Position numbers and translations under genes: made by a program
The notes under the pieces: generated by a model
The model's input: the letters and a program-made list of their open reading frames with translations, nothing else
What the model was told of the DNA's origin: nothing
Database searches by the model: none
Part shown: positions 19,700 to 31,339 of the stretch, one piece after another
Numbering within the stretch: position 1 is the stretch's first letter
Layout: every line of letters starts with the position of its first letter
Source of the DNA: Anaeramoeba flamelloides
Lineage: Eukaryota; Metamonada; Anaeramoebidae
NCBI GenBank assembly: GCA_027625915.1
Contig: JANTQA010000016.1
Span: 1,493,001 to 1,557,000, forward strand
Direction of reading: 5' to 3'
Length of the DNA: 64,000 bases

Positions 19700-21000
19700 A
19701 AACACAAATTTATCAAAAAAAATTTTGAAAATAATGGAATCATTTTTTAGCACTTGGGTAGTTGACATTTTTTCACAAAATCTAATAGTTTTGAAGAAAT
19801 ATTTGACTTTTTTTTATTATTACAATCGCTTTTTGTGTATTAGTGTAATGTATTTGATAACATTTTGTTGATGGTAAAAATTTGAATGTAAAATTACAGG
19901 ACAAATTATCCTTTCGTTTTTAATACTATTTTTTAACAATTAAGGGTGGTGTTTTAATTGAATTCTTCAGATACACCACAGATTATATTCTTCAATTTTT
20001 GTCTAGCCATAGACGATCTTTTATTCAAAGATTATAATAATTTTTTTTTTTTTTTAATCTTCGACTTGAATTTTCACATATAGCAAGTATAATAAAGATT
20101 AGTATTGTTTTATGTTATAATTATTAAAATATACAATTTATGTATTATTACTAATAACTAATCTAAATTAAAAACTAACCGGATAGATATCTTCTTAGGC
20201 GTATGGCGAAGGATATGGTATGTGGGGGTATAAGTAGTATAACAAAAAATATAAACCAAAAAACATGTTTTTTTCAACAAAAAATTTATTCCAATCTTTG
20301 CATTAATAATTGTCTGATACCTATCCAAATTAAATTAGGTATTTTCTTATTTATTTAAACAATATATTTAGAATATAAACCAATTTACAATCACATGTAC
20401 CTAATTTGACATATGAATTACATGTATTTAAAGAATTTGGATGGATATTTGAAATAAAAAATTTTATATTCGAAATTTCCAAGATTAAAATTAAACTTGA
20501 AATCATTTTTACACTTTTTAATGTTTTTCTTTTTGTTTTTTTTTAACATGTAATTCATTCACAATTTTTTTTATTACAAGATCAATAATCAATTAGGTAA
20601 AAATGTGTTATTCTAATGTTATTGGAAAAGTAAAAACGATTGTCAAGAAATCATTTCGATTTCTATTGGAATTTTATTCAATCTTGGATCCTTGCATTTG
20701 AATAATAAATCTGAAAAATTTATACTTATTTTTCATTTCATATATCAAATAGAGGTCACAAACCCCAACCTACTTCGTTTGAGGACTTGATTTCTAAAAG
20801 AAAAGTCTGAAAAATACAGTGAAAATTATTTCCGATTTATTATTGAAATACCAGTAGAAGATCAAAATGATCATGCTTGTTTTTCTTAATGGAGAATTAA
20901 GGATTAGTCGAATTTTTGGTTAGTGATTAACTATTGTTCCACCTAGTAACATATTTCAACAATTCTTTGATGTATATTATTCTGTAAATTTCCTATTTGT
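19700..21000. other. gene-free spacer
   Basis: No supported gene. A short coding-like phrase on the minus strand at about 20755-20795 (KRSRLGFVTSI) resembles one at 8030-8080. Confidence 0.4.
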
Positions 21001-21014
21001 TCTCTAAAGGTCAA

Positions 21015-21545
21015 TTATAAACTAAATTTCATAATAAATTGCCCATATTGCATTTGAATTTTGTATTGTATTTGTCATGTTTTGAAGTTTTTCACCTCGC
21101 AATAAAAAGTTTGAAAATAAATCATTTTTATCTTTTTTATTTTTTCCACTTTATTTTGTTAAAATGGAATATAAAAATGAAAAATTGGAAAGAAGTAACA
21201 GATAAATGAATGCAGAAATTGGTTTCAAATATGAAAAAGAGATTAGATTGAGTTATTCAAAGGGAAGGAGAATCGATAAATGGGTTTCATTTTTTTTAAA
21301 TTTTCTATTTTCATGTAATGCTTCTTTTAAAATAAATGTCCCAATTTTTTTTAACAGTTTTTTTTTTATACTTTTTTTTATTTTATTTTTAGAGGTAAAA
21401 TAAATATCTCCTGAGTATAGGACTGAATATAAAAAAACAAATTGTTATTTTATAAAACATAACTTCAATTATTAAAAATATTTTTCGTTAAAATTTGATT
21501 TTTAAGGGGTTAATGATTCTGAAATAGAGTTCATAAAATAATTGA
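21015..21545 (+). mobile_element. Tc1/mariner-type transposase relic, second copy
   Basis: Plus-strand counterpart of 4600-5130. The coding trace reads KNWKEVTDK, QKLVSNMKKRLD, VIQREGESINGF with interrupting stops (about 21185-21290). Non-coding blocks CATGTAATGCTTC, ATAAATGTCCCAATTTTTTT and AACTTCAATTATTAAAAATA are nearly identical in both copies. The 65-codon frame starting at 21206 is a shadow of this relic. Confidence 0.7.
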
Positions 21546-22008
21546 TGTTTGAAAAAAATGCTTGGGCTGCTATTACTGAAAAAAAGTTTATTATTACGGT
21601 CAAAATTTTTGATTTTGAGTCATCAGGTTTTTTATATTCTTATTATTAGAATTTTCCATCACAAAGTCTAGAATATAAATTAATGTAATTCTTTCCCTTA
21701 AATGTCTTTTCTTTTGCAAATAACTAATCTTTAAGGCAAAAAATTATTCTACCGAAAAAGTCAATTCTCATGAAAAAAATAATTTTAAGTCAAATTTTGG
21801 GAAAAAAAATAATCATTTTTTAATATATTTTTTTTTACATACTAATGAATATTTTAGAAACACCAAACCATTCCAGTAGTCAAGTTTTTATTAAATATAC
21901 CAATTCAAAATTAAGTAACTTTTTGTTGAGCAACAAACCGATCTTCAAAACATAATGTTAATTTTTTCAAATAATCGAAAAAAAAAAAAATAAAAATAGA
22001 TCAATGAT

Positions 22009-22135
22009 CAGATCAAAACATCTATTGAATTTTGTCTTGTTTTCTTTTGACTGGTTAATTTATTTATCCTTTTCATTGACCCAAACAAAATATTACTGTA
22101 AATTATAATTTCTTCAATCAATCGTTGCGCCTTAT
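22009..22135 (-). other. coding-like island, unrecognised
   Basis: The minus strand reads HKAQRLIEEIIIYSNILFGS and KRINKLTSQKKTRQ before TGA, with protein-like composition. No ATG, no recognised family. It could be a relic or chance. Confidence 0.15.
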
Positions 22136-22296
22136 GTTGCTATGAAAATAATTTACTTTATTACATTAATCATTTTGAAAATACAATATTTGTTTTTAAC
22201 CTAGCAAAACAATTTTATCAGATATCTGTAACACTAATCAAGATGTTTCAATTTTTAGAACTTTTCATCATTAGAACCTTGAGTCTTCAATTGGTT

Positions 22297-22314
22297 TCTC
22301 TCTCTCTCTCTCTC
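22297..22314. repeat. (TC)9 microsatellite
   Basis: Nine perfect TC units followed by a T run. Confidence 0.9.
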
Positions 22315-22599
22315 TTTTTTTTTATTCTTTGTTTCTAAACTCTGCATTTTGGAGAGACATTTCAAAATTTAAATTCAAAGTGTTTTTTTTTTTTAATCAA
22401 TCACCTTAACTGGTGAAAATTTTCAGTTTTCTTCAGAATTAAAGTTTTAAGTGTAAATCACTTTTAAAAAAAAATCTTCGATTCTAACTTTCAATTTCTT
22501 TTTTTACAATTGGTTGCTTCTTGTTTGTTTTTCTCTGGGTTTAGAATTATGATAATTTTACCTTTTCTTCATTTTACTGAATGATAAAAATAAAAACAC

Positions 22600-24230
22600 A
22601 ATTAATTGCTGGTTATCATTTTTTGGTTTTTTTTCGCAAGAAATTTTTTTTTATAAATTAAAGATTGGAAACAAAAAGATCTTAAATTCAGTTTATTGTA
22701 TTCAAAACTCTATTATACCCCTTAGTACCCGGGATTTGTATGAATTTCATCAAGTATAAAATAAATGATTTAAAATGATATTGATCTGCTAATGTATTTA
22801 TTTTCTTATTTGTCTTTAATCCAGATTTAAATTATTAAGAAAAGTCAAAATACTTTAAAGATAAAATGATTATTTCTTTTTATTTATTGTTTTTTTGATA
22901 TTTGTAAAAAAAAATAATAATTATTCATTTTTGATATTTTCTTTAAAGATTCTCATATTTTTTTTTTAATTTTTTAAAAAAGAAATTTTATTACAATAAT
23001 AGTAATTCAAGACTAAATACATTGATTTATTAATAATAAAAAACAACAAAAGATATTATTTTTTTGATAAATAGATAAAAAAAAATAAAGAAATTTCTAA
23101 CTGAGATTTTACATTTTTTTTTTAGATAAACTTTTAATAAAAATTAAATCAAGAGAAAAATGAAATTCATTTCTTTAGACCAAAATTAAAAGTTTAATAT
23201 GAATAATTTTCCAAAAATTTTTGTTTAAAAAAATAAAAAATATTTGAAAAAACAAAAAAAAAACAAAAAAAAATGGAAAATAATATCATTTATTATAACG
23301 AATTAAACTAATAAAATATTTTTTAATAGATAAAATAATCAGCCCTAAATTTAAAAAAAAAATAAATTAATAATAACTATTAAATATTATTCGAATATAA
23401 TAAAATACTCTTCGGAACCAAGATTTTTTTTTTGAATTTAGTTATTGAGTAAAAATTTAAAAAATATATATTTACCCCACAAATTATTGAATCTTAAATA
23501 ATACAGATATTGGAAAATAATTTTGATGTTTGGTCTCTTATTCTATAAAATTGTTTATTTTATGCATATATTTTTAAAAATCAAAAATTAAAAAATTTTA
23601 AAAATTAAAAAAAATCAATTATTAAACTGACTCGAACAATTGGCGAAATCATTTAAATTTGAAAAAAAATCTGAATGAAAAAAATTCCACATTTAATAAT
23701 GAAAAAAAATATTTTTTTTTTTCAATTTTAATTTATATTTTTTTTATTTTTAAATTATTTAGAATCAAATATGTATTTTTCATTGAATGGCAATAAAAAA
23801 GAAAAAACAATTTTTCTATGTGATGTCAAAATATTTTTTGTAATGAATAAATTATTTAATCAAGTATTTTGGGCAATTTTTGGTGTTTAAAGGGCCCGAA
23901 AAAATTGAAGTAAAGTGCAATGTGTTTTACCATTAAAAATAAGTAGTTTTTGATGTGCTAACAAACTTTTCATAAAAAAAAAATCTTTTTTGACAAAATT
24001 TGAATGGAAAAATAATAAAATCACAAGAAAAAGCAAAATTTTCCAATTTTTGTAATTGTTTTTTCAAGTTATTTTATTATTGTATAACTAAATGATTTTT
24101 ATTTATAAAATTTTTGTTTCAAAGATAATTTTTTTTAAATCCTATATCTTATAATGCTTTGGTAATAAGTCAGATTATATATATTGTCGAGAAGGCAATT
24201 AGAATATTTGGGGTTCTAAGAGATAGAGTT
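22600..24230. other. gene-free, extremely A+T-rich spacer
   Basis: Dominated by A and T homopolymers; nothing recognisable on either strand. Confidence 0.5.
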
Positions 24231-24233
24231 AGA

Positions 24234-24258
24234 TGTGTGTGTGTGTGGGGGGGGGGGG
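24234..24258. repeat. TG run followed by G12
   Basis: TG dinucleotides run directly into twelve G (24247-24258). Strongly strand-biased and unusual for this base composition. Confidence 0.95.
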
Positions 24259-24659
24259 TAACATGCTATAAACTCGTTTTATTTCAAAGGGGAGCAGTTT
24301 TATTGAAGAAATAGAGTATATTTTATAATTTTAATTCAGTATTCTTCTCAAAATAAAATTTCAGTTTTTAGATCAAAATCATTTTTTTTCATTTTGAATT
24401 ATGTTAAATATTTTTTTTTTTTTTTCTTTTTTTTTGTATTTTTTTTATAAAGTAAATTTGAAAAAAAAATGTTTGAAACTCCAAATTAGCTTTAAGAAAA
24501 GTGAAGTTTTATATTTTCTTTTAAAATTCATACATTTATAGTCAAACATCTTATTTTCAACAATTATAATTTCCTAAAGAAATTGAGAAATTTTGTACGA
24601 GACATTCCAATGAAAGAAGTCCAAGAAATTTTTTTTAACATTTTTTACTTTTTGAATTT

Positions 24660-24812
24660 AATGGTTTGTTCAGGCTTTTATTTTATGATTATCGCCTTTA
24701 ATACGAAGTTTATTATTTCTCATATTTCTAAACAATCTCGGTTTGGTTGATCCTTAAAAATAATGTGAATTTTTCATTTTTGGTTGGGCTCCTTTGAGTG
24801 AAATGGTATATA
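24660..24812. repeat. dispersed segment, copy 1
   Basis: Matches the reverse complement of 31190-31335. Shared blocks include TTTTATGATTATC, ATTTCTAAACAATCT, GTGAATTTTTCATTT-like sequence and CTTTGAGTGAAATGG. No reading frame. Confidence 0.75.
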
Positions 24813-25432
24813 TATATATGCTATATTTGGTGTTATAAATGTTGGTAGGGTTATAAAATTTGTAATAAACTGATTAATATATTAATAACCTCATCATGAA
24901 CATGTTATCAAACAATGAACAATTTTTATTACATTTTTTTTTGAAATAAAATTAGTTAGAAAATATTATAACCTGTTATATTGGTGTTATATAAAATAAA
25001 ACATTTTATATAATCTGCTATAAATTAAGCATAGAAATACACTAAGAGATAAAAAAAATACAAAATATATCTTATTAAAATTGTTTCAATATTAAAAACA
25101 ATGCTAAAAAACTCTTTTTAATTGAAAAATTATTATTAAAAAACATTTTTTTAAATGAATTGTAATTAAATATTTTCAATTGTATTGTTTTTTAAAGAGA
25201 TTTTTTCAAATAAATTTATTTAAAAATATAAAATGTTTGAAAATAATAATTCATACATATTCTAAAAATTTTATTATAACTTTTTATTAAAAATCATAAT
25301 ATCAAAAAGATTTTTGTTCTAAAGATGTTATCTGGTTGTTTTAAAAGTGTTTTTTTATTCGGGTAGTCAAAGTTAAATATTTTAATTTACTGAGAGTTCG
25401 TCTGAAAAAAAATTGATTTCACTAAAAAGAAA

Positions 25433-25440
25433 GATCATTT
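25433..25440 (+). promoter_or_regulatory. possible promoter octamer GATCATTT
   Basis: Lies 31 bp before the NAA30 ATG. The same octamer occurs 65 bp before RPS18 (18289) and 81 bp before the SAM synthetase gene (41069). It is only a recurrence seen by eye; no experimental or literature basis is claimed. Confidence 0.25.
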
Positions 25441-25470
25441 TTTTTCAAAAGTGATTACTTTTCCTCGTCT

Positions 25471-26169
25471 ATGAGCAAAACAATTGATCCCAAAGAAATA
25501 ATTTACGAACAATTTAAAGATGAATCTCAAATGGATCGAATAATGGAAATCTTTGCAAGTGTACTCTCCGAGCCTTATTCCATTTTTACGTACCGTCATT
25601 TTACTATCGACTGCAAGAATCTTTGCTTTAATGTAAAATTATTCCAAATCTTTTTTTTTTTTTTAATTTTTTTCTTTTCCACAAGGAATGGTGAATGGCA
25701 TTGAAGATCTTTTCAAATTATTTTGCTTTAATAATTTGAAATAACAAAAAGACAATTCTCATCTTGTTAATTTTTCTTTCATTTTGATGACTTTTTTTCT
25801 TTTTGTTTTTGGCAAATCATATTTTTTTTAATTGTTCTTTTGTTTTCCAAAACGAAGGCGATGCATAATGGAAAGATTATAGGAAGTATCATATGCAAGG
25901 CAAAACAACACAAAAAGCATTTTAGAGGATACATCGGAATGCTTGCTGTTGACGATGAATATCGACGTAAAGGTATAGCAACAACGCTAGTTCTTAAATC
26001 TATCGATGCAATGAAAAAAATTAAATGCAAACAAGTTGTTCTTGAAACAGAAATTAAAAACAAAAGTGCCCAAGCACTCTATTTTAGACTTGGCTTTGTT
26101 AAAACTAAAAGACTCGACAATTATTATCTTAGTGGAGAAGGTGCCTATAGGCTTAAAGTTTGGATTTAA
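25471..26169 (+). CDS. NAA30: N-alpha-acetyltransferase 30 (NatC catalytic subunit)
   Basis: Acetylates the N-terminus of nascent proteins beginning Met-Leu/Ile/Phe/Trp, acting on the ribosome with NAA35 and NAA38. Two exons: 25471-25632 and 25858-26169, 157 aa. The phase-0 intron (GTAAAA...ACGAAG) joins LCFN to AMHNGK. A GNAT fold is visible. LSEPYSIFTYRHF at residues 32-44 is the NatC substrate-loop signature. GYIGMLAVDDEYRRKGIATT (79-97) contains the acetyl-CoA motif RRKGIA, and VVLETEI (114-120) and LYFRLGF (128-134) follow. YYL at 143-145 corresponds to the conserved catalytic-site Tyr. It is close to yeast Mak3 in size and lacks the long N-terminal extension of the animal enzyme. AATAAA occurs 20 bp after the stop. 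The start is the only ATG that gives a full domain. Confidence 0.95.
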
Positions 26170-26359
26170 GCTTTTGGAAAGATGAACCAATAAAAATGTT
26201 GATAAACTAAATCAAGTTTTTGATCTTTTTTTCTTTGGGTTTAGTGTTTTGAGAAAAACGGTTAGAATCAGAACAAATAAAAAATGGATATTTTCAGAAA
26301 AAAACAGATAAATTCTCAAAAAGATAAAAAAAATTTCCTTTTTTGTCTTTTTTTTTTTT

Positions 26360-26800
26360 TGAAAAGAAAAATTAGTGTTGTCTCAAAAAAAAATACCAGA
26401 CTTGAAAAGAAGTCATAAAAATAATTGCTAATTGTTAATATTAAGAAACTTTAAAATCAAATCCCTTTTGTAAATAACCAAATTTTTGATGAAATCAGTA
26501 ATAAACCTACCTAAATTTCATGAAAGGAGGGTGTATTTAGAATACCCATTTAATTGTTTGATGACTAAAGTATATCTACCTATTTTGAAAAAAACATAGA
26601 GTTTTCTAGTGTTTACTAGGAATTTGGCCATTCATAATTTTTTATTCGTGATTTTTGATGTATTGGATTTTGTTTTGAATAAATATAATTCAATTAATCA
26701 TCATTCTAATAAGTGTATAGTATTAATTTTAAAGGTTTGATTCTTAAAAATTAGAAATTATTAAACAATTACACAAACACTTTTCCTAATATTAACAATT
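26360..26800. mobile_element. member of the inverted-repeat element family (diverged)
   Basis: Shares ordered blocks with 45835-46306: AAATCAAATCC, the GGTGTGTnTAGAATACnCATTT block, GACTAAAGTA and ATTCTAATAAGT. Termini are not sharply defined. Confidence 0.45.
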
Positions 26801-28700
26801 TATAATCATGTCAGGAATTCTTTTCATCTAATGAATTTTTTTTAATACCAAACTTCAATTCCCTTTTTTATAAATTTGATAACTCTCTTTGATCAAAACG
26901 GTTCGTTACAAAGCATATTCCAAAGGCCAACTTATTTTATCAAGTTTTTTTTTGGAATCTCAATAAATAAAAAATATTTTTAATCGGATGAGTTACAAAA
27001 TTTTGAAAAAATGAAAAATGAAATAAAAATCAAAAACATTTATTTAGATTTATTTATAGTATATACATGTAAAAAATGTTAATTTTTTATTTTTTTAGAT
27101 ACCTATACTTCTAAGAAGTATTATGAGTGAATAATGGATCTTCGTTCAAAAATTACATTTACAAGATATTTTTATTTTATTTTCAAATATTAAATTTTTT
27201 ACAAAGAATTCTTTCAAATTTATATTGAAAAAAATTTAAAAGAAATTCTTTTTTTCAAAGTTGTGAAATTATTTTATTGCTTTTAAAAAAATTCATTAAT
27301 ATAAATATTTTTCCCTTTTCTTGGAAAATTAATGCCTTCAATTAGGGAAATTAGCCATAAAATCAATCCAAACTTGGATAATTTTAACTTGTGTTATTTT
27401 AGTGTATTCGAAAAAATATGTTGATAATAATTCTCGATCAGTGATTTTTTAATATCGCCTCGAGAGAATTATAATCAGCTTATTTTTGAGAAATGAGCAA
27501 AATTACAAGAGTTATTATTAGAACCCTTACTAGTTAATACTAATAATTAAAATGTACAACAAACAAAAAACAAAAAATATATTCCCGATTTTATTCAACA
27601 AAAAAATATAAAAAGATTCTACCAATTATTTTTAATAATTTTGTAACATTTTCACTAATACATAAAAATTTCCAAAAATCAACTTTAAAGTACCAAACTC
27701 AAACAAATGGATCAATTTGATCCATAAATTTTCAACTGATATTTTTTATTATTGTTGTTTGTTAAAAACATTCAAATTGGATGAGTCAGATTATTAAAAA
27801 ACTCTTTTAATTTTGATTTTTTTTTGAAAATTAATCTACGCTGCTTATACTTGATCGACATAAAATTTACTAATTTGGTTTAACCCACAACTCTTCTAAT
27901 TTTGATAATTATAAACTCTCACCATCATCCAAGAAAGTTATTTTCTATACCAAAATATAACAATTCACAATTTGAAAATAGCCAAAATTGAAACAATAAT
28001 TAAGTGACAAGAAGATGATCTTAAGTATAAGCTAATTAAATCATCTTTGTAGATATTTTATTTTTTGTCATTTTTTTTAGATAGCCCAGAAGAAAATGAT
28101 AACTTTTTTTACATGTCACACTATTATTTTAATAAATTATTTTCATATCTTGAAAATACAATTATCTTTATAAAAAGGGAATCAAAATAATCAATTTTTC
28201 TTTTTACACTGATGATTATCGAGTTAATCCTTGAAATTGAAAAAATGAAAGAATATTGACTTTTAGAGGTTATAAATCTGAATGACTTAATACTTGAATA
28301 CTAAAATTTTGAGTTTCTATCTTTAGATTTCAAAAGGAAAATAAAAAAAAATTTCAAAATGAAAATATTTAATTGTGATCACTCGTTAACAATTTGAATT
28401 ATTTCTTGTTCAATAAAATTAAAAGAGACTTTTGTAACAGATTGCACATATTACGATTTATTCCCAATTATGATATATTTTCAAAACGAAAAAGATCTGT
28501 GGTGAGTCGAAACCCTTAATAAACAAAAAACTGTGAATTAAAAAAAAATAGATATTATTATTTTAGTCTAATCAATAAGAACAGCTTAAAAGTGTTCTCC
28601 AATATAAAGGTTCTTTTACTTGGCTGTAAAATTCAGAAAAAAGTCACAAAATTGAATTTTTCTTTTTATTTTTTTCCAAATCATCAATTTTGATTACATT
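26800..28700. other. gene-free spacer
   Basis: No supported gene, repeat or RNA. Moderately A+T-rich with no coding-like island. Confidence 0.4.
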
Positions 28701-28705
28701 TTTTT

Positions 28706-29857
28706 ATGCAAACACAATTAAAAAACAAAGAGAACGCTCCTTATAAACCATGTATTGTTTTTAAAAATGCATACATTTATTTAGGTGGTGGTTTTGCATC
28801 AGTTTTATCTGCAAGATTTGCTGATCCGCTTATTGGAAAGCTTCCATCAATCTTTGGAAATGGCGCACTTTTCTGGAAGTCTGCATACACACAATTAATT
28901 TCTGATAACGTGAAAGAAAAACTCAGAAAGGAAATGCATGTTAAAGAATACCCAGAAAATGCTTGGAAAATGGGTATTGTTGCAGGGACTACTATTGGTG
29001 TTATTAAACCAATCGTTACTACCTTTTGGGTTTTTTTTTTTTTTTTTTTTTTTTTCTCTTTATAAATCAAAATCTTTTTTACGATTTTTGGATGGGGTTT
29101 ATTTCGTTTTGTTTCTTTTTTGTGAACAGAAAATACCAAGAAATTTTTTTCTTTATTTTTTTTTTCTATTTTTTTTTTTCTCCTCCTCTCAACAAGAACC
29201 TCCGTTACAAATTTGCAACTAAAAATGTGTTTTTTTTTTTTTTTTCTGGTTTTTTAATTTCCAACTAAACTTTCTTTAATTCACCAACTTGCAACCAAAA
29301 CCAAATAAAACAAAACAAAACAAAACCAAACAAAATAAAACAAATCAAAACAAAAAAAGAACAACTTAAAAAAATATCACAAAGAACAAACACAAAGCGA
29401 GCCAACAACATTTGGTCCATATTCCTCATTGTTCTCGATGTGTAAAGAAAAAGGAATTACAAGTTTCTTTGAAGGTTATGCAAAGGAGTCGTTCACAACA
29501 CTTGCTTACACGATCCCATATAATGGCATCAAGGAATACAACAACTACTGGATGAAAAAAAAATGGCTGCCACAAGGAGCTGATTTATTAAACGACTTCT
29601 GGGTGTCCTTTGTCATTGGTTCAGTAAGTGCCACACAAGCCGTTTTAGTCAGTAAACCATTGGAGCTCACCCTCAAATCGCTTTGTTGTGATAAAGACAA
29701 AATTGATCCAAATACAATTGCCAAAAAAACACTTGAGGATATCAAAAAGAAAGGGCCAAAAACAGGTATTAAGGTATTCCTTTGGTCAAACGCAAAAAGA
29801 CAATTGCCTAACATAGATAGGGTACTCCAAGAGAAATTTGCTGCTCTTAAAAAATAA
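28706..29857 (+). CDS. divergent mitochondrial-carrier-like protein
   Basis: Two exons: 28706-29029 and 29402-29857, 259 aa. The phase-0 intron (GTTTTT...GCGAG, 372 nt, the longest here) joins TTFW to PTTFGPYSSLF. The architecture suggests the mitochondrial carrier fold: three roughly equal repeats, each with a hydrophobic helix ending in Pro (ADPLIGKL near 40, IKPIVTTFW near 100, SKPLELTLKS near 207) and then amphipathic segments such as EKGITSFFEGYAKES. The diagnostic Px[DE]xx[KR] signature is degenerate in all three places; only the third keeps the acidic residue. Substrate cannot be predicted, and it may be a non-transporting or outer-membrane member. Length is slightly short for the family (about 300). 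No AATAAA was seen close to the stop. Poly-T in the intron creates misleading Phe-rich frames. Confidence 0.7.
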
Positions 29858-29879
29858 AACAGAACAGCACACATAATTA

Positions 29880-31185
29880 CAACAAATTAAAACCTAGTTT
29901 ACTTTGTTTTATTATTTTTTTGAGCTTTCATCTTTTTGGAATTATTTTCAAATTTCTTTTATTTTAATCATTTTTTCCTTAGTTTCCAAAAAATTATTTT
30001 ATTTTTTTCAAAACAAAAATATTTTTAATATTTAGAATTTTGGTTATTTAAAATTCACCAATTAAGTAAAATCCTCTTTCTGAGTTTATATTTTTTTTTA
30101 ATTTTATATTTTTTTCTTTAAATGGCAAGTAACTCTTATTGCTTTTTTTTATCAAGCCTGATAAAGTAATTATTTTTTAAAAGAATTCAATTAAACTTGA
30201 TAAACAAACTCATTTATCAATCTTGAGAGAAATTAGTTATCTTTTTTAAAAGAATCCATTTTTACAATTAATTTTACTTCTAATAAAGATTGTGAAATAA
30301 TTTTTTATTGAATTTTGCATCAATTTAAAAAACCTAAAAGAAATATTTGTAAAACCGTTTTTATTTTTTTCAGAAATCTTGCTTCTGGTAATTTGTGATC
30401 GTTGATAAGAACAAATAACATTTAGTAATTTCATCTTATTTTAAAAATACAATCTATAATAACTCAAATATTCGAATATTCTAAGATCAGAAAAAAATGA
30501 TCTTTATTTTTATTTTGCCAATAGTTATTAGACTTTTATGAAATTTAAAAATTTTTGATAACAGTTTTTTTCTATAATTTTATGAGTAAAAAGAACAAAC
30601 ACTTATTTTTTAAATAAGATAATTGATGATATTTTTTTTTTTTTTTTTTATTATCATTATTATTTGGAAATTAGTTATATTTATTCAACATTAGTTTTTA
30701 AAAATGTGAAATATTTGTAAAACGTATTGATACATTTATTCTTTAGTTTATTTTAGATACATGATAGAATATTAAGTCCATATTATTAATTATTATTGGG
30801 AAATAACTAAATTAGTAAGTATTTCGTTATCTATTATATTGCATTTTCGATTTTTTAAAAAAGTATTTTGGAAACTTTTTATAATTATCTGGTTTTTTGT
30901 TTTTCTCAGATTTTTTTTTATGTTCAATCAAAAAAAAAAAATTGTTTCAAAATGTTCTTTGAATAAATTAATTATATTTTTTTTTTAATAGTTTAAAATA
31001 AAGATTTTTTTTTTTTCTTGAAATCTTAGATTAAAAAAATTATAATGGAAAATTAACAAAATTTATTAAATTTGTATATTACTTGAGAAAAGAAACAAAT
31101 ATTTCTGTAAATCAATAACTTTAATAAAATAAAAATCAATTTAATAACCATTTTTTTGGTATTTTGGAAATAAAAAATTCAAGTT
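29880..31185. other. gene-free, A+T-rich spacer
   Basis: Homopolymer-rich; the minus frame at 30246-30434 has no family resemblance and is not supported. Confidence 0.4.
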
Positions 31186-31189
31186 TGGA

Positions 31190-31335
31190 AATATATACTC
31201 CATTTCACTCAAAGGCCCAGCCATAAATAAAAAATTCACTTTTTTTATTAATAAAACCAAATTAGATTGTTTAGAAATACGGTAAATAATAAAATTCGTA
31301 TTAGCCTTGATAATCATAAAAGAAAAGCTTGAACA
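31190..31335. repeat. dispersed segment, copy 2 (inverted relative to 24660)
   Basis: Reverse complement matches 24660-24812 closely over about 145 bp. Confidence 0.75.
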
Positions 31336-31339
31336 AACA

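Noticed and set aside
21206-21403. 65-codon plus-strand frame
   Set aside because: Runs through the Tc1-type relic in a frame different from its coding trace, then into T-rich sequence.
25779-26190. Two minus-strand frames
   Set aside because: Shadows of NAA30 exon 2.
28938-29268. Overlapping Phe-rich plus-strand frames
   Set aside because: Translations of the T-rich intron of the carrier-like gene.
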